From contig JAOVFP010000005.1 in NCBI GenBank assembly GCA_025738555.1, positions 1,798,001 through 1,862,000 on the forward strand: a stretch of 64,000 bases of DNA, written 5' to 3'. Source of the stretch: Cyathus striatus. Lineage: Eukaryota; Basidiomycota; Agaricomycetes; Agaricales; Nidulariaceae. The notes below the pieces were generated by a model, which did not search any database, was not told the origin of the DNA, and worked only from the letters and a program-made list of their open reading frames with translations. Positions 21,401 through 33,669 of this stretch are shown here, one piece after another. The stretch's first letter is position 1. Each line of letters opens with the position of its first letter. The position numbers and the translations under genes were made by a program.

Positions 21401-23350
21401 TACATCTTTAGACGGATGTCCCAGACGTTTATGCCATCGATCATAGTCCACATTTAATGCAGACTTCACATGTGTGGTGTTAGTCTTCAATATTTCAGAA
21501 GTTAACCAGAACATGTGATCATGATGTGAGTGCGGTTTACAGGAAAGATGAAGTTCATTTTTCTGTGTGTAAAAACCCAGCATGTTGGACGATCCACGCA
21601 CTACATAATCTTTATGAAGGATCTGTCCCATAGAAAGAAGTCGAGTTTGACCCAGTTTTTCAAAGTGAAGAACTGGCCATAGTAGCGATGTTCGTTCAGT
21701 AACAGAACCATCATCAGCTTCGACTTTGTGCTTAATGTGTACTTCGCCAACTGCAGTAATATTTTCAATTCCACTGCCAGTTATGACTTTGCCAAAATCT
21801 CCAGTTTTGTATTTGGAGAAATCATTCAAATCACCAGTCATGTGCATTGAAGCACCTGAATCCATGATCCAGTCAACCGAACTAGTTGCTTTTCTTTTTC
21901 CCTTACATTTACTACAAGAAGCAGCATGTGAATCACATTTATTCTGTAGACTACGTAAATCTACAGATGAAGTCCGTAAGCGTCGCAAAATTTCATCATC
22001 AACAGCAGCCATTAACATATGCGAATTTAATCGAAGAGGGTGCTGTGACAAATGCGTCAGCTCACATTTCAAATGTGAAGGGAAAGGAACTTGCCTCTCA
22101 TCATATCCACCGATATCGATGTCAGATCCAAGGGAAACGGCATCATCCTCATCCATGTCTGAACCCCAGTCAAGTGGAGCATCTGCATCCATTGGTTCAT
22201 CCTCATTAGAAGGAACTTCACAGATACGCTCAGCAAGGGGTGGAGAGTCATCAAGGGTGACTTTGGAGGTGGATGGGCCATTTCGCTCAATAATCTCCTC
22301 AAATCTCCTAACATGGAGAGCTGTCTTGGGAAGCTCAAAGCGATCACAGAAGGATCGAGCCTGCTTATAGACAGGGTAGACATCCATGGACTTGTTCTCA
22401 CCTTGGTAGGCTTGAGCAGGGGTCCCATGGACTCGCTTAAAGACAGTGGAGGAGGGATCAGAGAGACGTTCCAGAAGTGTGGGAGAAGGCCCAACTTCTG
22501 GAGCAAGTGCAACAGAGGCAACATGAGAGTGGCCATGGTCATGGGAGTGAGTATGGGGGTTCCCACCATTGCGTTGGTTCTTACCACCACGGGTGTTACG
22601 GCGGTTCTTCTTCTTCTGGTTAGGTCTATTACCAGAAGAATTACCAGAGTTCTGGTTGCCGTCATTCTGCTTCTGCTGATTACCATTCCAACGAGGATTG
22701 GTCTGCTTGCGCTTAATGGCGGAAGCTTTTTGTGCACGTTGAGAGCCAGTGGTCTGGCGTGCATGCTCAGCAGAGAGTGTGGAAGCGATAGTGGTGATAG
22801 AGAGTCTATCCTTGGCAGTAGTAGCCAGGATAGTGGACGCAATATTATCCCATTTAGAAGGGATGGCCATAAGGAGGATCATAGAACGAATGAATTCATT
22901 AAGGGTGACATCATTCGTGGAAAGGCGATCGAAGATAGTGTTAAGAACTGCAATATCAGGGGCAGGATCACCACCTGAAAGTTTGAAGGACAAGGCGCGC
23001 TTGAAGTCGGTGAAAATGGTAGCCGGAGTAGGTGTACCATAGAGTTCTTTCAAGGCAATCCAAGTTTCATGAGCAGTATCCTTAACATACTGCTGAAGTG
23101 ACTCAGAGATACGAAGTGAGATAATACCAATAGCGGCATCATCATCTGAGTCCCAGATCTCAATAGATTTGAGATTCTCAGCATATCCCTCATCTCCAAC
23201 CTTTAATTCGAGAGGTCGGTCGCGAGTTCCAGAGGTGATGCTCCAGAGTCTTTGGCTCTTCAAGATGCTGGTCATCTTGAGCGCCCATTGCTGGTAGTTG
23301 GAGCCATCGAACATGGGAGCAGTGGCAATAACAGAAGAGTTGGCAGACAT
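18477..23350 (-). CDS. copia Gag-Pol polyprotein with one frameshift near the C-terminus
   Basis: One long frame from ATG 23350. Order: UBN2-type Gag (MFDGSNYQQWALKM) with a His-rich HTHSHDHGHSH tract instead of a CCHC knuckle; protease DSGAS (about residue 495); GAG-pre-integrase WHKRLGHPS (about 637); integrase with HSDLKEF, DAGGEYK and NGRAERFNR (about 705-800); reverse transcriptase with YVDD (about 1310); RNase H with YTDSDWG and AEYMALSD (about 1475-1520). PR-IN-RT-RH order is diagnostic of copia. Near 18745 the frame slips by one base; the true C-terminus (PICGDNQASIF, HIDIRYHYIR, ADLLTKAL) continues in another frame to the stop at 18477. The uncorrected frame runs on to 18542. The copy is otherwise intact, but RNase H is probably damaged. 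Confidence 0.93.
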
Positions 23351-23666
23351 TGTGATCTGAGAGGTACAATGTCAGTAACTTGTAAAGCACATAAAATAGA
23401 GAAAAAGCGTAGCTTGTGCTCTACTAGTTAGCAGTGGTATGCATGCGATCATTGCCATCAATAATGACGACATAGATCAGAGTGGCATGCAAAGCACACA
23501 TGCAGCGATCCTTAAGATCAGCAGTTCATGGTGCAACCACTGTGAGGATCACCTCAACATCATGCTATACAGCGATGGAGAGAGATCACTCTGGGTTATC
23601 CCAGTCAGCAAGCATGCGTACAGCCAGTAGGGGCGCATTACATGTGCATAACCGGGGCCCATAACC

Positions 23667-24026
23667 TGTAGAAACAGCAAGGACTCTGCACAGGGCAGTT
23701 GCTGATCTGGGTACAGGCTCACCTGAGAGGTAGAGTGTGTAGATAGAGGCTTAGAGTGACTGTAAGAAGAGTAAAGACTTTCTTATTGTTATCCAGTAAA
23801 ACTGGGGGGTTTATATACTGTACAAGAGATGTATATAAATATCTACTGCTGTAAAGGAGCTGTTAAGCTGTTATGCTGTTGAGTACAGCAGTACCGTATA
23901 TAGTGCTACTATAATTACATCTACCTAAGAATAAACATACTAGAAGGTTCTAGTATGTGCTACGGAGTTCCATGATTAGATAAGATCCGCTAGATCCGCT
24001 TTTGTCGAGATAAGATAATCTCAACA
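23667..24026 (-). repeat. copia 5' LTR
   Basis: 360 bp, matching 17970-18329. It contains a TATA-like TTTATATAC region in either reading and ends at the TSD TTCAT (24027-24031). Confidence 0.92.
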
Positions 24027-24584
24027 TTCATTGCATCCCAAACACTTAATAACTTCACCCAAAATCGCCAACTTGAGAGGCCTCCTACAATCCCACTCAC
24101 GCAGCAACACATGAATTGCCTCATGTCCAATATCATATGCAGTCCCTTCATCACCTAGGAGGTACCCCCACTGCCCTCCTGCGCATTTTAAGGGATTGGG
24201 AAAGGGAGAGGAGGGGTGGGGAGAGAGGGAGAAAGAGGAAGCGATGCTTCCTGTTCCTAGGATAAGTACTGCACTTGTTCCTGGTTGTGCTTGGGGTCGA
24301 GTTGAAGTTGAGGTTGGGGTGAGTGAGCTTGTTTCGGGTGAAGTTGGGGTTGTGGGGGTTGCAGTTGGGGATGAGGTTGTGGTTGAAGTTGGGGGGAGGT
24401 CTGGGGTGAAATCATTCTGGTTGATGTTGCAGGTGAGGTATGGGGTGATGTTGCGGGTGAAGTTTCAGCTGAAGCTGCAGTTGAGGTTGTTCCGGGTGAA
24501 GTTGTGGTCGAGGTTGAGGTTGCTACTCTGGTTGATCTTGAAGTTCCGGTTGCAGATGATATTTGGGAGGGGCAGGAGGAAATA
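24027..24584 (-). pseudogene. NAGK-like pseudogene copy B, central piece
   Basis: Minus-strand reading gives GGQWGYLLGDEGTAYDIGHEA-like residues (about 24120-24180), equivalent to GGWGYVLGDEGSAYGTGR of copy A, then ILGEVIKCLGCNE. A low-complexity GTTGAGGTTGGGGTGA tract follows upstream (24290-24560). It is bounded left by the copia TSD and right by the gypsy TSD AAATA (24580-24584). Confidence 0.7.
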
Positions 24585-24893
24585 TGTAGCGGTTCTGCGA
24601 CTGACTAGTTACAGATGTGTAAAGTCTGATCTCATGTGACTTTACCACCATATACATCTTCCCTCTATATACTTATACCGTGCCGTCTCTCTTATTCTTA
24701 TTCCTGGAGAAGTAGTTAGTTATTCCTTTAGTGTACAGCCTCAGTAGTCTAAAGGTATATAAACCTCCTAGGTAGTCCTGTACTCCTCTCTCCAGGTTTT
24801 AACAACAATAGCACTTAAACAGTCTATTGCTCATCTAAGCTTCTCTTCTCTCTTGTGTGACGATACTGTTACTCCGGTCACGCTAGCATCACA
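24585..24893 (+). repeat. gypsy 1 5' LTR
   Basis: 309 bp, TG...CA. It contains a TATA-like GGTATATAAACC near 24752. It keeps several CpGs (AGCGG, GACGAT, CACGCT) that are CpA in the 3' LTR. Confidence 0.9.
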
Positions 24894-24957
24894 TATTTTT
24901 GACTACACCCCTGCTATCTTGACTTGACTTACTTGACTATCTTGACTTGCTTAATGC

Positions 24958-26920
24958 TTGTCCCATGGATCCCCTTGGTCTGATCAACCGAGACTTCCTC
25001 AAGACCAGCAAACCATTTTATTTGACATGCCATCTCATGCCTACAACCTCTGCACCCAGCAAGGTTCTCAGACTGAGCAATCAGGTGAGCTTTCAATTTC
25101 TTGTTCTAACTCTAACAGCTTGGGACCTGAGGAGAACCAACCTCAGGTGTCTGGGGCCATTGACAGCCCCAGCAACCCAGTCTCACCCTCAAATGAGGAA
25201 GCGCCCACCACACAAAAGGACCAAAGTGGCCCACCAACTGACATTGACTCAGAAGGGACAGCAACCCCTGTCTCTAGCATACTTAGTAACATCAGTAGCA
25301 ACAGTACTGATGTAAATAGTAATGACAATAATACAATTGTAAACCAGACTGATAATGAAAATGAGGCAAGAATCATTGATCCACAAGACCTCGAAGAAAT
25401 CAGGACAGTAAATCAAAACATGGCGACTCAGGAAGCCAATCACAGTGGACCAAGAAGAAGGTCCATTGCATAACAAAGGAAAAGCAATTGACCCCACAAA
25501 CTGGAGCAACATTAACATTGAAAATGAGGAATTAGATGTAGAGGCACAACAAGCCCTACTTGAAAACTATAATATCAATAGGAGTGCAAGGAACAATACA
25601 TGTACAGATACAGAACACAGGAACCCACATGAAAGGACTAATGCTTGCACACAATATGAACCAACTACCTATGCACAAGACTATGTGCATGAATGCTTGG
25701 TTCCAATATCCTCAGGAATGACCAACTGTATCCAAACAGCAGTTAACTTCAGACAGAATTATAAGGAGGCTGAGTGCAACTTGAAGCCATCCCACCAGAT
25801 CAACCCAGATAGCTTCCTCAGAGATGTATTCCAGGTAGTAAGACAAATCAACAATGAACCAGTAGGGCACCCTTCAGACAGTGACCCCAGTTCCTCAGAT
25901 GAAAGCAACCATAGCCACAGGAGCCACAGTAGCCATGGGCGCCATCATGGCCACAAACAAAGCAACTTGAGGTGATGAAGAAGGAAGCAATGCTCCCTCA
26001 TCAAACCTCTACCACCCAACCCATATGATGGCACCTCAAACATTCAAACCTTCTATTGCTTTGTTATTGAAAGCTGTGACTATATTTTGGGTGGTGAAGT
26101 GGAACCGGAAGGGCAAATACTCACCCTATCCCATTATTTAAAAGAATGAGTGTACACTTATTATACACACAAAGTAGCCTACAACATTAGTAGAATGAAT
26201 CTAGAAGAGTTCTTTACTGGACTATTTAACCATGTGTTCCCACTCAACTTTAGGGAACAACAGAGAAATAAACTAGAAACCCTAAGACAAGGAGATAGAA
26301 GTATCAAATGGTACTTATCCAAATTAAATGATCTTATACTCACCATAGGCAATATCAGTGAATGCAAAAAGGTACGCACACTATGGCATGGCCTGAGACC
26401 AGAAACATGAGGACAACTTGTTTGACAAAAAATCAACCAAGAAGTCTCAAGCTTTGATACTATTGCAAATGCAGCTGAACTTGAAGAAATTGCTGAAATG
26501 GAATATGAGTTCAAATAAAAGAATTCACACAGAAATGGCAGCCTGAGGTGACATCACCAGCCTAAGTCTCGATCCAAGTCCCGTGACCACTCACATGGAT
26601 GACGATCTTCTTCAGACAATCAATGAGACAATAGGCGAGGTGATTGACCCCACAGGCAATCTAGAAATCATAGCCAAGAAAAAAACAGGAGTTTCAGAAA
26701 GAAAACAAATCATACACCCAGATACTCCTCCAACAGATGATGCCTACAAAGGGAATCACCTGTAGAATGCCAACAACATAAATTCAAACCATGAAACAAC
26801 CATAGACAAGAACTCACAGACAGGGAAAAAGATAACCTTCAAAACGAAGGAAAATGCTTCTTCTGTAAAGAGGCCAGGCACATTGCAAGACAATGTCCTA
26901 AGAAGGCCTCTGTACCTGGA
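24958..26920 (+). pseudogene. gypsy 1 Gag region
   Basis: Broken frames: a polar N-terminal part (24958-25473), a second overlapping frame (25445-25975) with a Ser/His-rich end, a retrotransposon-Gag capsid piece (26150-26410, EEFFTGLFNHVFPLNFREQQ), and a zinc knuckle CFFCKEARHIARQC (about 26850-26893). Stops and frame changes separate the pieces, so no functional Gag is made. Confidence 0.8.
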
Positions 26921-27436
26921 CCTTCTAGTGGAGGTCCCCTAGGCATTCGTAACTATAACCTAGATGTACATTATGACAACAGTGAACAACTCAGAGAACT
27001 AGCCGTTAACTCTGAAAATCTTGACTCACTGGAACTTGGCAATATTGAGTACTGCCAACCAGGAGAATACTACATTAAGAAAATAACCCATAAGTCTAGG
27101 AAACAATGCCTGAAGATTTATAATAATAACTGTAGCACTAAAATTGAAATAGAGGTAGATAATAAAAGCTACAATATCGATGAGAATAACTTACCACACA
27201 ATGAGGTACACAGTACTATCAAAGTCCCATCATTTAACCATGCTCCAGTAAGACCCCCACATGCATCCTGGCTAGGACATGCATGGGAACATTATCTTGA
27301 CCACTATCTTAACAGCTGATCCACAGCACGGAAAGGCGACTCGCCCCGATTCCTGGTATACCTATCTGGACATGGTGAATACTATGTCATAATAGATGAA
27401 GAACTAGAATACAAATCAGTTATTTTACCTGTTCAA

Positions 27437-30110
27437 TTGATGCACAAACCTGGCTTCAGATTAGACAAATGGTATCTATCCCAATTTAAAATAGCACACA
27501 AACAACTATTAGGATCCCAATTTAGACCAATGAAGGACAAAGACCCACAATTCAAAACAAATGGCACATCAATAATTGGTATGCTTGACCTTGCACACAA
27601 TGTATTTGCATGGAACACAGAACATGCATTAAGCCATGGCGCTCCATATCCAGGCGATAACCCAAGCACACATAATACAGAACCCAAACATAGGTTCTGT
27701 GTCTGTCTAACAAATGTTTTCAATGATACCTACACTGTAAAGGATCAAGAATTGACCTTCTATACCAAAATACCTGGCAGACACCTTCGGAATAGTAAAT
27801 TCAATATTATTAACTGGTATTGGAAAACAGTCAGGAGAGCATACCTAAAACTAATCAGGACTATTAGCAACTTCAAAGAGGAAGACAATATCCTTCACCC
27901 ACTCTTTGACCCACCCTCTGACCAAGAACTTGCCATCACAAATATTTATAATGAGACTATTGAACTTATGAATATCAATAATAAAATCAGACTCAATGAA
28001 TGAAAGGGATATGACTTAGTTGTTGAATTAAACAGACAACAAGTGGAGTGCGGCACATACCCCACAATCCAACGAAATGCAACAGTTGTCAAAGATGTTA
28101 CATGCCACATTCCTAAACCAATTGTCATTGCAGTCCATATAAACAGACATCCAGTATGAGCACTGGTGGACTCTGGTTTGCTAGGAGATTTTATGTCAAC
28201 AAAATTAGTGGACCAACTCAAGGTAAGCACAATAGAACTTACGGTCCCTATCAATATTCAATTAGCTGTGCAGGGCTCTCACATGAAATCTAATCATGGC
28301 ACCATGGTCAGCTTTGAATACTTGACCATGAAAGAACAAAGGTATTTCAATATTATTAACATATCAAATTACAATCTAATTCTTGGTACACCATTGTTAT
28401 TCCAGCACAAAGTGTCAATTGGTATTAACCCACCATGTATCACAGTCATGAGTGAAGAAGCACTCCCAATATGAGGACCATGGATGGTGAAATTGGCATC
28501 ACAGGCAGTAGCAATATTCCAACAAATGGTAGATACTGCTAGACAAGAACTGTTAGAATACGCACTGCCTCTTTGTAAAAAGGTGTCAGAGTCACCCTTA
28601 CCTCCTCTTTGTGAAATAAACCATAGGATACCTCTCAAGGATCCTCATAAACAGTACTTGTTCTGCCCCTCCAAGTGTCCTGAAGGCTTGAGACCACTTT
28701 GGAATGAAAAGCGTGATGTCTATGTAAGAACCAGACAATGGAAATCTACAATGGGACATAACACAGTCCCCATGCTTCTCCTAAAGATACCCAGTAAATC
28801 AGATGAACTGGTAAGATTATGGACAGTTGTTGACTTATGAGAATGGAACCTGAACACACACAAACTCTCATCTCCATTACCTGAAATTGACAGCATCTTA
28901 AGATGAGTGGCCCACACAAAATACTGCTCCATTGTCAACAGACAAGATGCCTATGAACAAATCCATATAGACCCAGAAGATGTACCAAACTCGGCCATGA
29001 ACACTCCTAACAGTACAATGGTCAGTCTTGTCATACAGCAGGGGGACTGCAACACAGCAGCTACCTTCCAATCTGTAATGAACAATTTATTCTCCCCCTA
29101 CATTGGCCACTTCATGGACATGTACCTGGATGATATTATAATTTATTCCAATACACTTTCAGAACATGTAGAACATGTAAAGATTGTAATTGACATCCTA
29201 AGAAATAATCAGTTCTATTTAAGCAAGAAGAAACTAAAATTCTTACAACCTGAACTCCAGATCCTTGGCTGCATCATCAATGATGAAGGCATCCAAATGG
29301 ACCCCAACAAGGTTGATGCCCTTGCATGATGGAAACCACCTACAAACCAGGACCTCCTCTGAGGTTTCCTAGGTGCAGCTGGATATCTAGTGGATGATAT
29401 AGATTGCATCTGTATCCCTATGGGTATATTACATGAATTAACAAGCAACCAGATACCCTTTAGATGGGAATATACACACCAACACACATTCAAAGACATC
29501 CAGAACCTTGCTACAATACACCACAAGCACCACCATATACCCCTCATATATGGCAAAGATGCACCACCAGTAAATATCATCACCAACAGTTGCCTTTCAG
29601 GTATCAGCAGCATCATCTCCCAAGGCAAGGACTGGCAAACAGCTAAAGTCACCACCTTTTACTCTGCTAAACTTAACATCACACAACAAAAGTACCCTGT
29701 CCATGAAATCAAGTTCTTGGCAGGACTAGAAACAATGCTACATTACTGAGACCTCTTACAAGGTATCTATTTCCAGTGGTATACTGACCACAAACCTCTT
29801 GTACATTTCCTACACCAAAAAGAATTATCCCTGCATCAGACATGATGGATTGAAAAAGTCAGGGAATTCGACTTCGAAATTATATACATCCCAGGAATGG
29901 ATAATATCATCTCAGATGCACTCTCATGCATATACTCAAGTGATGCTCCTGGCACAGTATGTGCCAGGAGCGAATACACCTATCATGATATCATTAATAA
30001 TGATATACTCGAATCAATGCTAATAACAATGCCACTCACCATTGATCTGGAGGGCGCAGCCATGCGCACCAGGCACCCACATAAACAACCTGAACCTGTG
30101 GACACAGGCT
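27437..30110 (+). pseudogene. gypsy 1 protease, reverse transcriptase and RNase H region
   Basis: Protease active site VDSG near 28168-28180. Reverse transcriptase pieces include YLDD at 29123-29134 with flanking FMDM and IIIYS. RNase H-like TDHKPLVHF is near 29785 and the linker YIPGMDNIISDALS near 29886. Breaks include TGA at 28838, 28905 and 29327, where the family has arginine. The 27437-28003 part precedes the protease and I do not recognise it beyond its similarity to gypsy 2. Confidence 0.85.
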
Positions 30111-30280
30111 GACCTGAAACATTGAAAGAATTCACCAAACACATGAAAGGCCATGCCGTTCTTAAAGGACCTGCAGAATGACAGGAGGGCATAAGTACTG
30201 CAGAAAACACGGAACCTGCAATACAACATACCAAGAATGAACCACCTGAACAAACAACACCTCCACACAATCCTGAAGCA

Positions 30281-32920
30281 TTGGCATTAGCCAATTACAA
30301 ACCAAACAATAATGTATTCCTTTCCACAGCACCTACATTACTAGATGTGATTAGCAAAGGAACAGAGGGCGCAAACTTACTAAACCTACTAAAAGGACGA
30401 TATAAGGAAGATAAATCCTTCACAGATATATTAGACAACCCCAAAGGGTACAAAAACTTCGAAGTCACTAGTTCAATACCCAACAAACAATTAGTATTCC
30501 TTAAGCTGAAAGATAGAAAGGTCCTATGCATACCTAAGATCATATTAAGCAATGGCAGAAGTGCCAGGGAACTAGTAATAGCTGAAGCACATTCAATATT
30601 AGCACATTTAGGAGCAAGAAAGACAATAACATACCTTAGAGACTATGTATGGTGGAAAGACATAGTAAAAGACACACAAGCATACTGTGACACATGTATG
30701 ACTTGTAGATGAAGCAAACCCAACCACCAGTAACCCTTAGGCCTATTAAACCCTCTCGAAATACCCACAAAACCATGGGAATTGATAGGCATCGACTTTG
30801 TTGGACCACTGCCTCCATCTGAAGACAGAGACAGCACATATGACGAAATCACAGTAATCATAGATCTATTAACAGGAATGGTACATTTAGTACCAAGCTG
30901 TGCAAACTACAAAGCAAAAGAAATTGTGGAATTAATATTCTTGGAAGTATACAAACATCATGGCTTACCAAAGAACATCATAAGTGACAGGGATGTACTC
31001 TTCATGAGCATATTCTGGAGAATGCTGCATGAATTAATAGGCACAAAACTAAGAATGTCCAGTGCTTACCATCCCCAATCCAATGGCGCAATGGAACGTG
31101 CCAATAAAACTATCACAACAATGATTAGAACATCTATATCGACTAAACAAAAAGATTGGGTTAGCAGACTACCAGCAGTAGAATTTGCAATAAACTCAGC
31201 ACATTCAGAAACAACTGGATATGCACTGTTCTTCCTAAACACTGGAAGAATGCCAAGGTCATTCATATGGGAAACACAGGACAAATCTGAACACATTGGC
31301 ATAAGAACATTTGCACAACAGCTTAAAAACACAATAATGTCAGCTCACAACAGCATCCTATTCCACAGACTAAAACAAGTCAGAACAGCCAATAGAAAAG
31401 ACAGTGGTCACCTATCACTACCAAAGACATGGTATATGTATGTCTCCACAGAACACATCACAATACCCAAAGGATTAGCAAGGAAGTTTGTACCCAAATT
31501 CATAGGCCCCTACAAAGTATTAAAGGACTTTGAGAACAATTCATACCAGCTAGACTTACCAGTGACAATGAAGAAGAGAGGAATACATGATGTATTCCAT
31601 TCCTTGGTACTATGCATACATGTGCCAAATGATGATCAGCTTTTCCCCAGGCACCTTGACAACCAAATCTGGAATCTCGATGATGCTGATCATGAGCCCG
31701 AGTGGGCCATTGACATAATTAAAGATCATTCCAGATCAAAGAAAGAGGCATGCTTTCTAATACAGTGGAAAGCTGGGAACTCCTCCTGGCTCCCCTATGA
31801 CAAAATCAATCACCTCAACACACTTCAAGAATACTTCAACAAGCTAGGAATTGAAGACATATCAGAATTGCTGCCCAGCACTGGAGTAATTCCAGATGAG
31901 GCTCAAATCTCTTTAGGTCACCTATATATATCTGACCAATCATCCTCATCAGCCCCCTCACCTCATCCTTACACACTGAAATCTAACTATAACTCATTTG
32001 GTACAAACCAAATTAATGACATGTCCAACAACACTGAAACTCACTTGTCTTCACCACCTTCATTAGAAAACAATGAATGTTCAAACACACCCTCTGTGCT
32101 TGACAAAGGAGTTGACAAATTGACTCTGGATGATGACATCCCAATGGAAGATGGTGTGCTGCTTATTTTTCTACACAGACTATACACTCATTTAAAAGCT
32201 ATAATCTTACTAGCTTCTAAACTCGAGGACACAAGATCTACTGCAACTGAATGTCAAACACCTGAGTCAAACAATGGCACTATTACCACTGCAGGAATGT
32301 CCACTCATGCCCCCACATATGAAATCGTACATTTGCTGCCATGCATTCCTAAAGTACACACCTCATCACTATCTGATGTCAATACACCAACATCACCTGT
32401 ACCCACAACACATAATCATGTTGCACCTCGACCCCCTTCCAACTTCACCTCTCCTACCCCAGCACCAGTATCATTTAGCATATCCTATGTGAACAATGAG
32501 GAACTCAGAATCTCGTCAGCTCAACTGAAATTCACAGATTCTGGAGTACAAAGCTTCTTGGACAACAACAATATTGATATATGGTTCATTAAAGACCAAC
32601 ATGGGAACATTTTCTCTGTTGACCTGTATGTGGTCATCTCTTACCTCAAATTCGACTCCCTCATCTGTCGCAAAAGATGGGGACCCATACCTCTTGGCTA
32701 TCAAGACTTTGCAACCATCTTCAATGCTCATCCAGAATCTGGAAGCAAATTCATTACATTTGATCCAGACTTTAACCAATGGGTATTGCCTTCACCAGCT
32801 GCAAGCAGACCTGGTGGCATCAGGATCCAAGATGCTCATAAGAAAACAGATCTGCACATTTACAACCAACTAAAGAACTTATGGCTCATTCTACCCGACA
32901 GTACTCTTGATGAAGAATGA
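30281..32920 (+). pseudogene. gypsy 1 integrase, chromodomain and C-terminal extension
   Basis: Zinc-binding HHCC part: HSILAHLGA...CDTCMTC, 30590-30709, then TGA in place of arginine at 30710. The catalytic core from about 30780 (GIDFVGPLPPS; SDRDVLF; YHPQSNGAMERANK) keeps the D,D,E pattern in a 712-residue frame ending at 32920. A chromodomain-like segment (EWAIDIIKDH...FLIQWKAG...SWLPYDKI) lies at about 31705-31815. The ~350 residues after it are Ser/Pro/Thr-rich and unassigned. Confidence 0.85.
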
Positions 32921-33098
32921 CTTAGCATTATGGAACAATGCTTCTACAAGTCTCAACATAATGTTGAGGATGGTTCTCGACCCCATAAGAAACTCCACTA
33001 CAATCCTTACCCAACTTGTGGCAACAAGAAAGGGAACAGATGACCCTGTCCCCTTGTTTTATAATTCATCTGTTATACTAACCAATGAGGAGGGCGTA

Positions 33099-33407
33099 TG
33101 TAGCAGTTCTGCGACTGACTAGTTACAGATGTGTAAAGTCTGATCTCATGTGACTTTACTGCTGTATACATCTTCCCTCTATATACTTATACCGTGCCGT
33201 CTCTCTTATTCTTATTCCTGGAGAAGTAGTTAGTTATTCCTTTAGTGTACAGCCTCAGTAGTCTAAAGGTATATAAACCCCCTAGGTAGTCCTGTACTCC
33301 TCTCTCCAGGTTTTAACAATGATAGCACTTAAACAGTCTATTGCTCATCTAAGCTTCTCTTCTCTCTTGTGTGACAATACCATTACTCCGGTCACACTAG
33401 CATCACA
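33099..33407 (+). repeat. gypsy 1 3' LTR
   Basis: 309 bp, same ends as the 5' LTR, followed by the TSD AAATA. Several differences from the 5' LTR are CpG to CpA or TpG. Confidence 0.9.
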
Positions 33408-33669
33408 AAATAGCAGCACCCAACAACACTGCATCACTGCTTACAACCACCCTCCCCTCCCCCTCCTCTCCCAGCATCCCAAGAGAATCACAATACACCC
33501 TTTAACACTCCAAACATCATCCACTGGATCCTGTCCTGCTCCTCCAATCCATGCCACAGCAGGCTTCACCTTTGGCTTCACTTTCCTTTCCGATGGGCCA
33601 TGTAAAACTGTATGTGCTGAATCAGAGACAGCAGCATATGAAAACAAGGCTTGATCCATGAGACTTTTG
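33408..33669 (-). pseudogene. NAGK-like pseudogene copy B, N-proximal piece
   Basis: Minus-strand reading gives SLMDQALFSYAAVSDSAHT, AVAWIGGAGQDPVDDVWSV and KGCIVILLG, collinear with copy A (13830-14050) but without its 8-bp frameshift. It is bounded left by the gypsy TSD and right by a further insert at about 33670. Confidence 0.75.

Larger units (their letters stand above)
17970..24026 (-). mobile_element. full-length Ty1/copia LTR retrotransposon, 6057 bp, recent
   Basis: Two 360-bp LTRs, TGTAGAAACAG...TCTCAACA, appear identical by eye. A 5-bp TSD TTCAT flanks the element. A purine-rich tract (GAGGGGGAG on the minus strand, at about 18331-18339) adjoins the 3' LTR. The putative primer-binding site begins GGTTATGGGCCCC just inside the 5' LTR (about 23654-23666); I do not assign the tRNA. 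The element is inserted into NAGK copy B. Confidence 0.93.
24585..33407 (+). mobile_element. Ty3/gypsy chromodomain retrotransposon 1, 8823 bp, decayed
   Basis: 309-bp LTRs (TGTAGC...CATCACA) lie at both ends, flanked by the 5-bp TSD AAATA (24580-24584 and 33408-33412). The internal order Gag, CCHC, PR, RT, RNase H, IN, chromodomain is that of a chromovirus-like Ty3/gypsy element. The frames carry many stops, mostly TGA at expected arginine positions. The LTRs differ at about a dozen sites by eye. The right flank resumes NAGK copy B. Confidence 0.92.

Noticed and set aside
22069..22842. 257-aa minus-strand frame overlapping copia Gag
   Set aside because: Leu/Pro/Ser-rich alternative frame of Gag; no start context or motif.
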